From Alectoria sarmentosa (Eukaryota > Ascomycota > Lecanoromycetes > Lecanorales > Parmeliaceae): a stretch of 64,000 nt of DNA. The DNA lies in contig WOGZ01000003.1 of the NCBI GenBank assembly GCA_009733775.1, positions 248,001 through 312,000 of the forward strand, given 5' to 3'. The number at the start of each line of letters is the position of its first letter. The stretch's first letter is position 1. The position numbers and the translations under genes are program-made. Below are positions 32,712 through 44,478 of the stretch, piece by piece. The notes beneath the pieces are model-generated. The model had not been told where the DNA came from. It did not search any database and worked only from the letters and a program-made list of their open reading frames with translations.

Positions 32712-33894
32712 AGTCCGGGTTCTACCCCTCACAACAAGGCGGTGATTTCAAGACCTGTCAGGGACGCAGAGTGAGCAGATGCTACCAGAGCATGCATTGG
32801 TGTGTGACTAGCCATACGTAGCATAGCATGTTTGGCTTGGTGGAGGAGATACAGCCTGCAGCTGCTTCCATAGAAACCATCATCCTCTTCTACATACACA
32901 CACAAATCCATAGCCTCTTGTTTCTTGCAGTCCACGGAGTTTCTCTAGCGATGTTCTCCTCCCTTTTCCGAGGACAGCTGATCGTCCTCGTATAACAATA
33001 GTACGGCGCAAGTGTACGGATTCGGAAGCTCGAGGAAATTGCAAACGCCACAGGCTCTTGGCCCTTCAAGACGAAGGATGTTGCAACCAGGATAAAAAGG
33101 AAGAGTCTGTTACATGAGATCGATTCATTTAGAAAGGGAAGGATATGTTTAGTATCGATTCAAGCATTCGTAGTGGTCATCGATGATATCGAAGATGCCC
33201 ATCTCTCCTCTGATTGTCGAACCTTCAAAATCAAAGTTCAAGTAAAGGCTGTGGTTAGGATTGTGTAACTGAATTGCATGCGCATAGAAAACTACGGAGG
33301 TTGACACCAAAAGTTCTCGACAGTTATAGCCCTAGCCCTACCTCCGGAAGGCGACCCCGCACCCGAGAAGAATCTTGGAGCGCCTAGGCTAAATTTAGGG
33401 ACTTCTTTTGGGGTCTGGTAGGGGCTTGGGCCCCAAGCTAGGCTGAGGCGAGCTTTTACCCGCAACCCCGAAGCATCTCTAAGCCTAATGCCCGGGCAAC
33501 CCTCTAGGCCAGCTGCTATCCGAGATCTTGGCATTAGAGTCTTGGCGTCCAGGGCATACACGTGGAATACATGTCAACCCGGCAGATGTTTTCTCAAGGC
33601 ATATTCATAACAGCCCAAATGGATTCGAAGGAAAATCTCAGTCTTTATGGCGACTCAAATCTACGAATGGAAAGAAGGCGTAGGGCGAGCGCCGCTCGTC
33701 GAGTGGGAGTCATCGAGTCGAATTTTTAGGGCTTGATACTACACCAGTCAAACTAAAAGCGGCCGCTCCCGGCGCCGGTGAGGGTCGCGAGGGGGGATAT
33801 TTTTGTCTTGTTCAGTTGCCAAGCAATCCTCATCAACTTCATGGGTCCATGACCGGGCACTGACTCGGGGCTTGTCATTCATTCATTGCTTAAC
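32712..33894. other. Intergenic, no supported gene
   Basis: No coding signal on either strand. A GC-rich stretch with CCTAG/CTAGG palindromic bits lies at ~33325-33520. The last 100 bases are the probable leader of Mcd4. Confidence 0.4.
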
Positions 33895-36800
33895 ATGGCG
33901 CGCCTTGGGAGATTCGGTTTCCTGCTTGTCGCTATTCTTTTTCATTCCGTGTATATAGTCTCCATCTTTGACATTTATTTTGTCAGTCCAATCGTTCATG
34001 GCATGACCTCTTTTGCTGTTCAAAGGAGTCATGGCGCAGAGGCACCAGCTAAGCGGCTTGTTCTCTTCGTTGGAGATGGACTACGTGCCGACAAGGCCTT
34101 CCAATCCTTTCCCGACCCTTCTCCAACGAGCCCCGATGCGCCTGGCGCACTCGAGCCTCGACCATTGGCGCCCTTCCTTCGGTCGCGCGTGTTGAAGAGC
34201 GGAACGTTTGGAGTATCACATACAAGAATGCCCACAGAGTCCAGGCCTGGTCATGTCGCCTTAATAGCCGGCTTGTACGAGGACGTATCTTCGGTCACTA
34301 CGGGCTGGAAGCTGAACCCCGTCAATTTTGACAGCGTCTTCAATCAAAGTCGGCATACTTGGAGCTGGGGTAGTCCTGACATCTTGCCAATGTTCAAGGA
34401 GGGGGCTGTGAAGGGCAGAATTGATGCAGAGACTTACGGAGAAGACTTCGAGGACTTCACGAAAGGTCTCTACACAAGTGCTGGACGACTGCGATTAATA
34501 GCTGACAAGCAGCAGATGCAACGCAACTGGACACCTGGGTTTTTGATAAGGCCAAGGCCTTGTTCAGCGCTGCTGCCAAGAATACGACCCTCGATCATGC
34601 CCTCCGACAGGACAAGAACGTCTTCTTCCTCCACCTTCTCGGTCTCGATACCACGGGACATTCATATAGACCCTATTCAAAGGAGTACCTGCATAACATC
34701 AAGGTTGTGGACCAGGGTGTGAGGGAAATGACAAAGCTCATCGAAGACTTTTATGGCGATGGCAAAACGGCATTCGTCTTCACCGCTGACCATGGTATGA
34801 GCGACTGGGGCAGTCATGGGGATGGACATCCTGATAATACGCGGACACCTTTGATTGCATGGGGCTCTGGTGTTGCAAAGCCCATCATTAGCACATCGGG
34901 AAAAGCCATTGGACATGAAGATGGCTTCTCTGCAGACTGGAGCCTAGATCGTGTGCAAAGAAACGATGTCAATCAGGCAGATGTCGCGGCGCTGATGGCT
35001 TACCTTGCTGGCGTTGACTTTCCAGTCAACTCTGTGGGTGAGCTTCCGCTTGCTTATGTTGCCGGAGAACCGAGGGAAAAGGCAGAGGCAGCGCTTGCTA
35101 ATGCGCGAGGCGTGCTGGAGATGTACAAGATCAAGGAAGAGCAGAAGAAAGCCAAAGGACTGCGTTACATAGCATATGGCCCACTTGCGGACGAACAGCA
35201 CTCAGTTGATCACCGCGTAATGGATATCAGAACAGAGATTGACCAAGGACAATTTCAGCAAGCAATTACAATGAGCCAAGAGCTCCTCCATACCGGCCTC
35301 GACGGTCTCCGATACCTTCAGAGGTATGACTGGCTGTTTCTGCGGGTGCTTGTGACCCTTGGTTACCTGGGATGGATTGCCTTCGCTATCACTACCATCA
35401 TCGATATGCACGTATTGCATGGCAAAACTCACACTTCTAGGAACGTTACGACTTCTTCGACTTTCGGTGCCATCTCAGCTGCTTTGTTTTCGTACCTATA
35501 CCTACGCAGGGCGCCACTTACCTACTACGCGTACGCCGCGTTCCCACTTCTCTTCTGGGAAGAAGTGGTAGCGCGAAGAGAGGCTTTGCTTTTGGGAAGT
35601 CGTGTCCTCTTCAAAAAGATACAATCCAAGAGAGAGAAAGCTGTATCATGCATAGAAGCCTTGGCGTTCATAGGCTTCTTAGAAGTTCTTGTGAGTGTAT
35701 CTTCTATAACAAAGTCTGTGATTGCTGAACATACTAGGTATTATCATATTTTCACCGTATAGTTTATACGGCCTGCTTCATAGGAGCGGCATTCTGGCCC
35801 TTTTTCTACGGCCGGGACTTTATCATACATAATAAAATCCTAGTTGGAACATGGGCGGTTGCCTGCTCATCTATGAGTATTTTCACTCTTTTGCCTGCCA
35901 TCAAAACTGAGAATATTGATGTGATGTACGTTCTCCATTGAGCGACTCTGATGCGCCTTGAGAGTGCCTAAGTTTCAACCCTAAACTCTATGTGCTGATC
36001 ACACTTCTCACAGACTGACTGGCGGTTTTCTAATGGTGCTCGTCGGTGTACTATATGTTCTCTTTGAGAAAAGCATTCTTTCCTCAACAGTCGGCGGCAA
36101 ACCGGCTTCACTTGACGGTCTCTCGGGAACACTGCTCGGAGTTCAAGTCGGCTTGATCATGCTGGCCATGATCGTTACCCGATCTAGCGTGGCATCGCTG
36201 CAGGCTAAAATGGGTCTGCCATTGGGTAACCAAGTGGTCGGGTGGACAATCTTGAGTATTTTAAAAAAGTGCCGTTCAATGACTGAAATTACTCTGACAA
36301 TGGTACAGTTTCATCTCTCTCCATACCGTTTTTTCACAGCCTCCAACCAAATAACCACTATCTCCACCGCCTCGTCATCATCTTCCTCACCTTCTCGCCC
36401 ATCTTCATCATCTTGACCATCTCCTACGAAGGACTCTTCTACTTTGCCTTCTGCGCCACCCTCGTCACCTGGGTCCGTCTCGAACATCATATCTACAAGT
36501 ACACCACCACCCAAACCCCATCTCCTCCGCCCTCACCAACGCTCGAGCCCAAACCCTTCTCCGACGCCCTCCCGGCAATATCAACACAATTGCAATCACC
36601 TTCCGGAAACCCCACGGACTCAACCGCACCTCAGTACCGCTCCCTCACCCTCTCCGACGCCCGCATCTCCCTCTTCTTCCTCTACCTCCTCCAATCCGCC
36701 TTCTTCTCCACCGGCAACATCGCCTCCCTCGCCTCCTTCTCCCTCGACTCCGTCTACCGCCTCATCCCAATCTTCGACCCCTTCTCCCAAGGTCTCCTCC

Positions 36801-37195
36801 TCGTCCTCAAACTCATCATCCCCTTCGCCGTCATCAGCGCCAACCTAGGCATCCTCAACCGAAGACTCGGTGTTGCGCCCAGCAGCCTTTTCATGCTGGT
36901 CATGGCCATCAGCGACGTGCTGACTATGAATTTCTTCTGGCTGGTGAGGGACGAGGGCAGTTGGTTGGATATCGGGACTAGTATCAGTCACTTTGTAATT
37001 GCAAGTGTGCTTTGTGTGTTTGTGGCCGGGTTGGAGGTTGTGAGTGAGATTTTTGTGAGTGGGGTTGAAATCGGGGGGGACATGGGAGAGGGCAAGGAGG
37101 AGAGACGCATGAATGGAACAGAGGAGGTCAAGATTAACGGGCATGGTGTAAAGGATGATAACGGGGTGATGGAGAAAACGAGATCTGACAAGTAG
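33895..37195 (+). CDS. mcd4: GPI ethanolamine phosphate transferase 1 (Mcd4 / PIG-N)
   Basis: Five exons (33895-34465, 34516-35690, 35738-35925, 36014-36255, 36309-37195) join with consistent phases into 1020 aa, a normal length for filamentous fungi. The ER membrane enzyme adds ethanolamine phosphate to the first mannose of GPI precursors. The N-terminal signal anchor is followed by DIYFVSPIVHGM. The lumenal alkaline-phosphatase-like domain contains LFVGDGLRAD, TRMPTESRPGHVALIAGLYED and FTADHGMSDWGSHGDG. The C-terminal half has about a dozen hydrophobic helices with YEGLFYFAF late on. The long third-to-last loop (about residues 790-830) is rich in Pro. The last helix is followed by an acidic/basic tail. 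It is convergent with Csm1, with 141 bases between stop codons. Confidence 0.96.
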
Positions 37196-37336
37196 GCTGC
37201 TAATACCAATTCAATCCATTGCAATCTCATGCAATCACTTGTACCATAAATTTACACCTTCGAATTCATTGACATCTCCTGACGCCTTTGCTGGCATTCC
37301 TGGGGCCCAAATGCCTCGATGGATATCCAACCCTAG

Positions 37337-39081
37337 CTACTCCTGTACTTCCACCGGCCTCTTCTTCGTCAGTGTCTCGACGACCCGGCCATAGAACATG
37401 GCAGCGTTCGTCCTCGAGAATGTAATTTCATCGGTCAGATATTCTGGTAGCAAAGCAATCATATCGCGGTCTCGGTTGCTGTCCAGACGGGGTGTGTACT
37501 GGAATTCTGTATTTTCGTAGCTGCCGTCGGTCTCTTTGGCTATTGCGAGCTTGAAGTGGAGTGCTAGGAACAAACGTCAGCATAGCGTCTCATTCTGCTT
37601 CGCATGTTTGGGGGCGGGGGAAAGGGGGGGGGGGAGAAGAGCACTTACTGCCATTTCGACCTGTTTGAATGCAGTCATAGATATCTGACTCGTCTTTCCT
37701 CTCCACGCCACGCAGTATCAAGCCGGTCAAATCGCTATACAAATCTTCCTTCAACTGAGCCACTTGGGCAGCATAAGCCGCCTCGGCGCTGCCGACCATA
37801 ATCGTCCTCTGGGCGGGCGTCTTGCCTCTCATTGCACTACCGGGTGTTTTGGCACCGAGGCTCTCCACGGCCGTGGAGGCACTGCGCGAATTGGCCAACT
37901 TGGCCTGCAGGGCTTTGTTCTCGTTCTGGGCTTCGGAGAGAGAGGTCGATAGCTGATCGGCGAGAGCTTGTGTTTTGGCTAGATCAGCATCTCGGGTGAT
38001 GATCTCGTTCTCGAGAGACGCGGAGTCTTTTGAAAGCGCTTTTTGGGTTGCGAGTTCTTTCTTCAGTGACACGATGAGGTCGTTTGCAGCTATGGATTGT
38101 CAGCATGATTGTTATGGGGATCGGGGGCCTGATGCTACCTTTGGCATTGGCTTGTGATTGAGTCTTGTACTTCTCAAAATTGGCAGCTGCTTCTTTGATG
38201 CCCTCTTCTCTAAGAGCCCTATACCTCATATCCAGCTTCTCAAACTTCATGGTCATCTCTCCGAGCTTTCGTCTTGTCGCTGGATCGTTGCCTCCTCGTT
38301 CGGTGTCTGACGCACTGCCAGCACGTCTTCTTGCGATTGTAGGCTGGCGCTGATGGGTGTTGTCTCGGACGTTGTTAGTCCGTCGGAAGACTGATTGTGG
38401 AACTGCATCCTCATCTTCTTCATCTTCTTCTAGAGGCTCCGGTTGATCTATTTCCATCGCGACTTGTGTTTCTGGAATGACCTTCTCCTGTCGGCGAGAT
38501 TCAACAGACGTCTGGCGCTTGTTGGCTTTTGACTTTTGTGCAGCAGGCCTTCCTGGGCGTTTCGTTTGTCGGGTGGTGGTTGGCGTATACTCAAACTCTC
38601 CGTCCTTCTCCATCGCTTTAGGTTCCTCCTCCACCACTTTCATTTGTTCCACAGGCTTTTTCTTTGACTGCTTCCCTGCCTTCTTCGCCGGAGCCTTTCG
38701 CTTTACCGGGTGCTCAACTTCGACCAATTCATCCATGGCTGTATCTTCGTTTACCTCGCCCGCAAACTCGTCAACCTCTTCTGTATCTTCGGCGTGTTGA
38801 ACATTGGTCTGCTCTTTCAGAGGTGCCCTCTTGGTGCCTACTTTCTTCTTTGACGCCGCCTTTTTCGGAGGGACCGAGTCGCCACTGGTGCGCCTTACAA
38901 CTCCCTTCGTCTTTGTAAACTTCTTGGCTGTCGCCTTCGCTGGACGGCCTTTTTTCTTAGCTGAGCCGGCGTTTTCTTGATTCGAATCTGGCGTGGGGAT
39001 CACATCCATATTCAAAGTGTCATCTTCCATTTCCGTATCTACAAGCGCAGAAAGCGACGCAACGGGCTTCACTTTTGGCAT
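37337..39081 (-). CDS. csm1: Monopolin/kinetochore subunit Csm1 (Pcs1)
   Basis: Exons 39081-38139, 38089-37649 and 37563-37337 give 536 aa with agreeing phases. The N-terminal ~230 residues are disordered and strongly basic, with AT-hook-like KKGRPAK and KRPGRPAAQ segments. A coiled coil covers ~285-400 (FEKLDMRYRALREEGIKEAAANFEKYK, SLKKELATQKAL...). The C-terminal globular domain (~430-530) has DLYSDLTGLILRGVERKDESDIYDCIQTGRNGTLHFKL and EYLTDEITFSRTNAAMFYGRVVETL, the Csm1/Pcs1 domain. Csm1 dimers cross-link kinetochores (monopolin in yeast meiosis) and keep sister microtubule sites together in fission yeast Pcs1. Intron 2 contains long G-runs (~37610-37634). It is divergent from Msp1 across 256 bases. 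Confidence 0.9.
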
Positions 39082-39337
39082 GATGAAGTGCGAATATGTG
39101 AATTGCTGCGGCTACTTCTCAAATCGTTGAGAGAAAAGCTCTTGCCGTGGAGTCAAAATGTAAACATTGAAACTCAGGCAAGGCGCGCTAGATAAGATTT
39201 AAGGTTCGCGACAATCTTAGCGCGCTTTATCGCTAAAATAAGCTTTCTCCTTGTACCCTAAATTAAGGTAGCATTGGAGTCTCGTATTCTTAGCAGCCTT
39301 GGTCTTTGCTTTTGCGAGCCGTACTGTCCTCGACGTT
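39082..39337. promoter_or_regulatory. Bidirectional promoter, Csm1 / Msp1
   Basis: 256 bases separate the divergent ATGs, so the two genes must share promoter sequence. GCGCGCT/GCGCGC-type motifs occur at ~39182 (GGCGCGCTAG) and ~39217 (AGCGCGCTTT), resembling ACGCGT-like cell-cycle elements only loosely. Confidence 0.5.
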
Positions 39338-40643
39338 ATGCCGGAGCGGACTATGGGTGTTGTACAAGACTTGGTCCTCATATCAGCCGCAGTAAGTCTT
39401 ATATTGCTTTGGCCCCAATAAGATTCATAAACTCGAAGAGCAGAGGATCTTCACTGACTCACGAGTGCGTTCTTTTAGAGCTTTTCGATATACTATCTAG
39501 TGAATCACTTTCTATCACGGCTCGATACTGAAGGCAAGGAGCAAACAAGTCGAAAGTTAGCAGCCGCAGCAATCCTGCGGCGGCTCGATCTCAAAGAGAA
39601 AGATGGGGAAAGCAACGGAAATGGCAGAAGGCCAAGGAAGGAAGATCTTGTACTCAGCCAGTACGAACAGCTGATTGCCATGGATGTCGTCGCGTCAGAA
39701 GATATACCGGTCACTTTTGAAGGTAGAGCGGGATCCTATTGGGTTATTGGCTAGACTAATATCTTTGGCAGACATTGGTGGACTTGGTGATATTATCGAA
39801 GAACTCAAAGAGTCTGTCATCTACCCTCTCACAATGCCCCAGCTTTATGCGCAAACCTCGTCATTACTGTCTGCACCTTCTGGAGTACTCCTTTACGGAC
39901 CTCCAGGTTGCGGCAAGACCATGATGGCTAAGGCATTAGCTCACGAAAGCGGCGCAACATTTATCAATTTACATATATCAACGTTGACGGAGAAATGGTA
40001 TGGTGATTCAAACAAGCTGGTCAGTGCGGTCTTCTCGCTGGCAAGGAAATTGGAGCCTAGCATAGTCTTCATCGATGAAATAGACGCAGTGCTTGGCAAC
40101 AGGAGATCTGGAGAACATGAGGCCAGCGGTATGGTCAAGGCGGAGTTCATGACCCACTGGGATGGCTTGACATCAGCGAACACCTCTGGAGAGCCTCAAA
40201 GGATACTTATCCTTGGTGCTACCAACCGGATGCAAGACATTGACGACGCTATCTTGAGGCGAATGCCTAAAAAGTTCGCCGTCTCCCTACCTTCGGCTCC
40301 GCAACGTTTACGAATATTAGGTCTCATATTGAAGGACACGAGGGTCGACAAAGACCATTTTGATCTTGGATACTTGGAACGAGTCATGGCAGGGATGTCA
40401 GGAAGTGACATCAAAGAAGCCTGCCGCGACGCTGCTATGGTTCCTGTGAAAGAATTCATTCGGGAGAAACGAGCCTCTGGAGCGCCAATGGATGCAGTCG
40501 ATCCTCGCGAAGTCCGAGGTTTGAGAACGGCGGATTTCTTTGGTTCTGCAGGTGGCGTCCAGGTCTCACAAAGGCCGCCCAAACAGAGAGTGCTGACGGA
40601 CTCGGAGACATCCGAGGCGAATACTGATGAAGAGACAGATTAG
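39338..40643 (+). CDS. msp1: Msp1/ATAD1 mitochondrial outer-membrane AAA ATPase
   Basis: Exons 39338-39391, 39479-39722 and 39772-40643 give 389 aa. An N-terminal helix (LVLISAASFSIYYLVNHFL, residues ~13-31, split by the first intron) anchors it in the outer membrane of mitochondria and peroxisomes. A linker follows, then the AAA core: DIGGL at 100, Walker A GPPGCGKT (142-149), pore-loop KWYGDSNKL, Walker B IVFIDEID near 200, sensor GATNR, and arginine fingers in DAILRRMPKKF. The hexamer pulls mislocalised tail-anchored proteins out of the membrane. The C-terminal tail is acidic and Ser/Thr-rich (DSETSEANTDEETD). Splice phases are consistent. Confidence 0.95.
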
Positions 40644-41150
40644 ATGGAGATACCCTGGGCATGATCACGGCGCATCTAGGCATTGGGTTTTCGATGCTGA
40701 GATTGGTCTTCTCTCAACGCGAAATCTATGACTGTAAAGATAGACTGTCATGTTGATAGATATATCCCACATGAATATATTTGGTTGCTTCAAGCAATGG
40801 ACTATGACACGGACGAATTGCTCTCCCACTCCCACTCCGAGACCCATTTTCTGGAAATGCTCGAATGCTGAGGGACAGAAAAACCAAGCGTGGCGCTAGA
40901 AAATGCACGTTCTGGAACATGGTATCTTACAATGCCGCAGGAAGCCGAGTTTGACGAACGGTGTCGAAATGGGTTTGCCAGCATTATTAATAGACACCGA
41001 GGACTGCTGGCTCGACCTACGCTCGTTACAGCATTGCTTACAAAGAACCAATTTTGGTTCTATATAGGCTGTGTTCCAATGCTCCACAATAGCTTACCCA
41101 ACGTCCAAGCGACGTATTCCCTGCCCGCTTCTCTCCCATTCCGCCTAGAT
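40644..41150. other. Intergenic between Msp1 and cupin genes
   Basis: The frame open from 40890 runs into the cupin gene without a stop. An upstream start at 40890 would add 87 residues with no cupin features, so I treat this as the leader. Confidence 0.4.
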
Positions 41151-41519
41151 ATGGAACCCCTCAACCTCCAGCACCTTCTCACTCGCTTTTCCGACCATTG
41201 GTCCCAACGCACAATCGGTACCCTCAATGATTACGAGATCAAGCTCGCCAAGCTGCTAGGCGAGTTCGTTTGGCACTCCCACCCGGACACCGACGAGCTG
41301 TTCCTCATTCTATACGGCACTCTGAACATTCAATTGCGAGACCGAGATGTCATCTTGAAGCCCGGGGAGATATTTGTGGTCCCGAGAGGTGTGGAGCACT
41401 GCCCAAAAGCCGAGCAAGAAGTCGGAGTAATGTTGTTGGAACCGAAGGGAGTAATCAACACGGGGGATTCGGAGAGGGAGGACCTTAGAATTGCACCAAA
41501 GGCTATGGAGAGTCTCTAA
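41151..41519 (+). CDS. Small single-domain cupin protein
   Basis: An intronless 122-aa protein. The beta-barrel cupin motifs are clear: motif 1 WHSHPDTDELFLILYG (His, His and Glu metal ligands) and motif 2 PGEIFVVPRGVEHCP with the last His. The family is the Cupin_2 type common in bacteria and scattered in fungi; it probably binds a divalent metal. Substrate and pathway are not apparent. I chose ATG 41151 because MEPLNLQHLLTRFSDHW begins the typical family N-terminus, although the frame stays open upstream. It lies in the same direction as Pex8, 266 bases ahead of it. Confidence 0.85.
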   Translation: MEPLNLQHLLTRFSDHWSQRTIGTLNDYEIKLAKLLGEFVWHSHPDTDELFLILYGTLNIQLRDRDVILKPGEIFVVPRGVEHCPKAEQEVGVMLLEPKGVINTGDSEREDLRIAPKAMESL

Positions 41520-41785
41520 CCAAATCTGACTCATGGTTGACACATTACTGGGTGGAATCAGGAATGGGTTGTAGCGCTTGTGCAGGGAGGCGGGCTCGCG
41601 GGGTCCGCAAATGGCGTTCCTGAGGTGATCGCCGGGTAGTGCATGTGAATCCAGATAGTCTCGCACTCGCAGTCGATGGCTCTCGGGCTACGAATTAACT
41701 CCAATACATCGCACCTCCATCAAAAAACGATGACTAGACTAGACCTGTAGGAAGTATTTATACTGGAGGTGGCGTGGCTATAACA

Positions 41786-43950
41786 ATGTACACGGATAGG
41801 TCGTTGGCGACCCTACTCCGTGCTATCCAAAGCGGATCCGACGAGCAGGATGTCTCTAGGTAGCATGCCTCTGTTACGGAGTCTGGGCTTCCATCTCTGA
41901 CCGTTCTTAGGCTTTTTGGCTCTGCTACAACGTTGCTTACCCTCTTGTCAAACCCACTGAACGTCACGCTCCTCACGTCACAGCTTCTGTCAGCTCCGTC
42001 AATATGGCAGCGCCAAGACGGCCTGCGAACCACCATCCGCATCCTCAGCATTTTTAACTCCGCAGCGATACGATTCGTTCAACCAGAAGAGTCATCAAAG
42101 GAAAATTCTCTGTTCGCCGCGCAACGGAGTTTGAGGCGCGAAGAATGGGCGATCGCGGTGGTGAAGGGGGCTGATGATAGATCACCACGATGGAGACATC
42201 TGTGTGTTCTAGCCGGATTGCTGATTGGCTTTGAAGGGCGAGGGGAAAAGACCATACCAATTTCGCTGCGGAGAAAGCTAGAAAACGCTACGGTCAAAGC
42301 AGTCAATCTGGCTTTACACGAAGGAGAAGCTAGCAACGAGCTGGCGGGAAACAGCATTACCATGATGCTCAGCCACGTCTTCGATCTGCTGAGTGACAGC
42401 CAGAAGATGAAGCTTAACAGCGACCTGCTACTCCCGGTCTTGATCCACGCGCCCTACTTCTCGAAAGAGGGGCTCCAATACGGCTACTTCCTCAGCACTA
42501 TCGATTCAGATGTTGTACAGAGAGAGGGCATGAAGTTTGATTGGTCGACAAAGTCCTCTACATACGTGCGATGCCAACGCATGACCGCTGGTCCATTGAT
42601 CGCTTCCCTGGGCTCTCTATCACGGCTTACTGCTTTCTGTGCAGAGAACGTCCCAAATGCCGACTTGCTTTCAGCTATGATCACTGACTTGTCAGCTTTC
42701 ACACGCTCGTTGTGCGTACAATGGCGGCAGAATAAGCTCTCGGAGATAGACATTACGGAAGAGTCAATATACTTAAGCGAGGAGTCGCTCAGGAACACGA
42801 TTCCTTTGCTATGGCGCGTCTTAAAGTCGACCATGTTTGCTGTTGTCATCGTTTTGAAGTCTCTTCTTGGTCGTGTACTTGGCGATAATCGTATGCCTGC
42901 TGACGGTGGTAAGTTATCAGCGTTTGTGAGCCTTCCTAACATTGTTGACGAAAAACAGCTCCATTTATGGCGATCCAAACACTCCGAATACTACGAGATC
43001 TATACTTCATCTCTTCGCGACAGGGAGCGAATGCCTTTTCGCAATATACTTTCGTGTTTCTTACCGCTATCGATATCCTGTCTCAATTCCCAGTACAAGC
43101 CGAATCTTTCCTACGGGAAATTCGACCATCATCACGGGGCAGCATACCACTGCACCCTTTGGATCGCTGTCTTGATCTCTACTTCCTGAACACGACCGAG
43201 AACTTTACTACAGTGCTTAGCCCTGAGCTCAACGAAGAGCTTCTGTTAGATGCAGCTACTCCGTACTTAGGCTTGGGTAGTGATCAGCGGCTACTCGAAA
43301 TCTTTGAATCTGCTCACAGTGTCATGCTTGCCGTTCTTTCGGCTCCCCAGAATTCAGATCTTCTTGCTAAGCATATACATCCATACGTCGACGTCCTCTT
43401 TAGAGTATTCCCACAGAATCTTTCCTCACAACAATTTCGTATGGCAGTCAAGACCTTGATACGAATGTCGTCGCCACCATCACTCATATCCGAAAGACAA
43501 CCGCTCCTACCATCTACAATCCTTGAATTAGTTCGATTTCGGCTGGAAACAGCTTCACCAGCTCTGACCCAGCAAAATGCAGACTCTCCAACTCTCCAAC
43601 TCTCCGAAGAAAACCCAACGTCTTTCGAGCAACCTCCACTTTCAGAGAAGTCAGTGCTGGTGCTTACTCTCATTGATGCCTTACCTTTTTTGCCCATCAA
43701 TCAGGTGGAGGACTGGCTGCCAATCGTTGCCGAAGCTCTGAATATGATCAAAGATGTAGACCAATTGCACATCTGCAGACAGAGATTCTGGGATGTACTC
43801 AGCACAGGGGAGATGGATGTGGATCGTGCCGCGCTGTGTGTAACGTGGTGGGGTACCAGAGGAGGTAGGGACATGGTTCTTTTTGGTAGAGATCATCAAA
43901 TTGAAGGACCATTCATGAGCGGTGCACTTGGGGAAGCTTGCAAGCTTTGA
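41786..43950 (+). CDS. pex8: Peroxin Pex8 (intraperoxisomal import factor)
   Basis: Exons 41786-41859, 41911-42908 and 42959-43950 give 687 aa with consistent phases. The protein is an all-helical, HEAT-like solenoid without transmembrane segments. Family-like segments include LTLLSNPLNVTLLTSQLLSAPSIWQ near the N-terminus and LDLYFLNTTENFTTVL in the middle. The C-terminus is ACKL, a type-1 peroxisomal targeting signal of the permitted Cys-Lys-Leu form, as expected for Pex8, which sits on the lumenal face and links the docking and RING complexes. I recognise the family from overall resemblance rather than one diagnostic motif. It could be another helical peroxisomal protein, but the terminal signal supports the call. 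Confidence 0.75.
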
Positions 43951-44478
43951 ATATGCAAAGATCCAATATTTGCCATGGACTCGTGCTTTCCAAATGAATG
44001 GAAAGAGCCGTCAATGACTGCAAAAGAAATGGGAAGGATCTTCAGTTTCCACGAATTCGTGTAGGGACCGAGCCCCAGATCGCGAAAGACTAGCGATAAT
44101 TCCTAGTTGCAAGTGAGAGACGCAGCTACCATGTCAGGATGCGGGATTCGCGTTGCCTGGCCACAGATTCTTCCAAAGCCTTCAGAAAGCAGGAGCGACA
44201 CTTCGGGTACATAGCCTACAAAACTTGTCGAACAGCAGTCTGAATTCTTCATCAACCCATCACCTGCAATTTTATCAGTCAAATATTATACTAAACATAC
44301 ATCTTAAGTCCAAGAGAGGTACGTACATTTCTGAGTAAACCCTTTCTATTTGGCAGCAACATGGTCACATGCTGTCTTCTCGGAGTAATTCTCGAGTTTT
44401 TACCCAAAAGGAGGACGCTGACTCCGAAATCGGCGTAGGACTCGACGTCCATTGCTGTAACTCCACCCATCTACGACC
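43951..44478. other. Intergenic, no supported gene
   Basis: Nothing coding was recognised. It is the leader region of the CaaX-box gene. Confidence 0.4.

Noticed and set aside
36444..36848. Ser/Pro-rich 134-codon frame
   Set aside because: Shifted frame of the Mcd4 last exon, with low-complexity composition from CT-rich codons.
37608..37634. G-runs as possible G-quadruplex or assembly gap
   Set aside because: They lie inside the second Csm1 intron, and nothing links them to a function.
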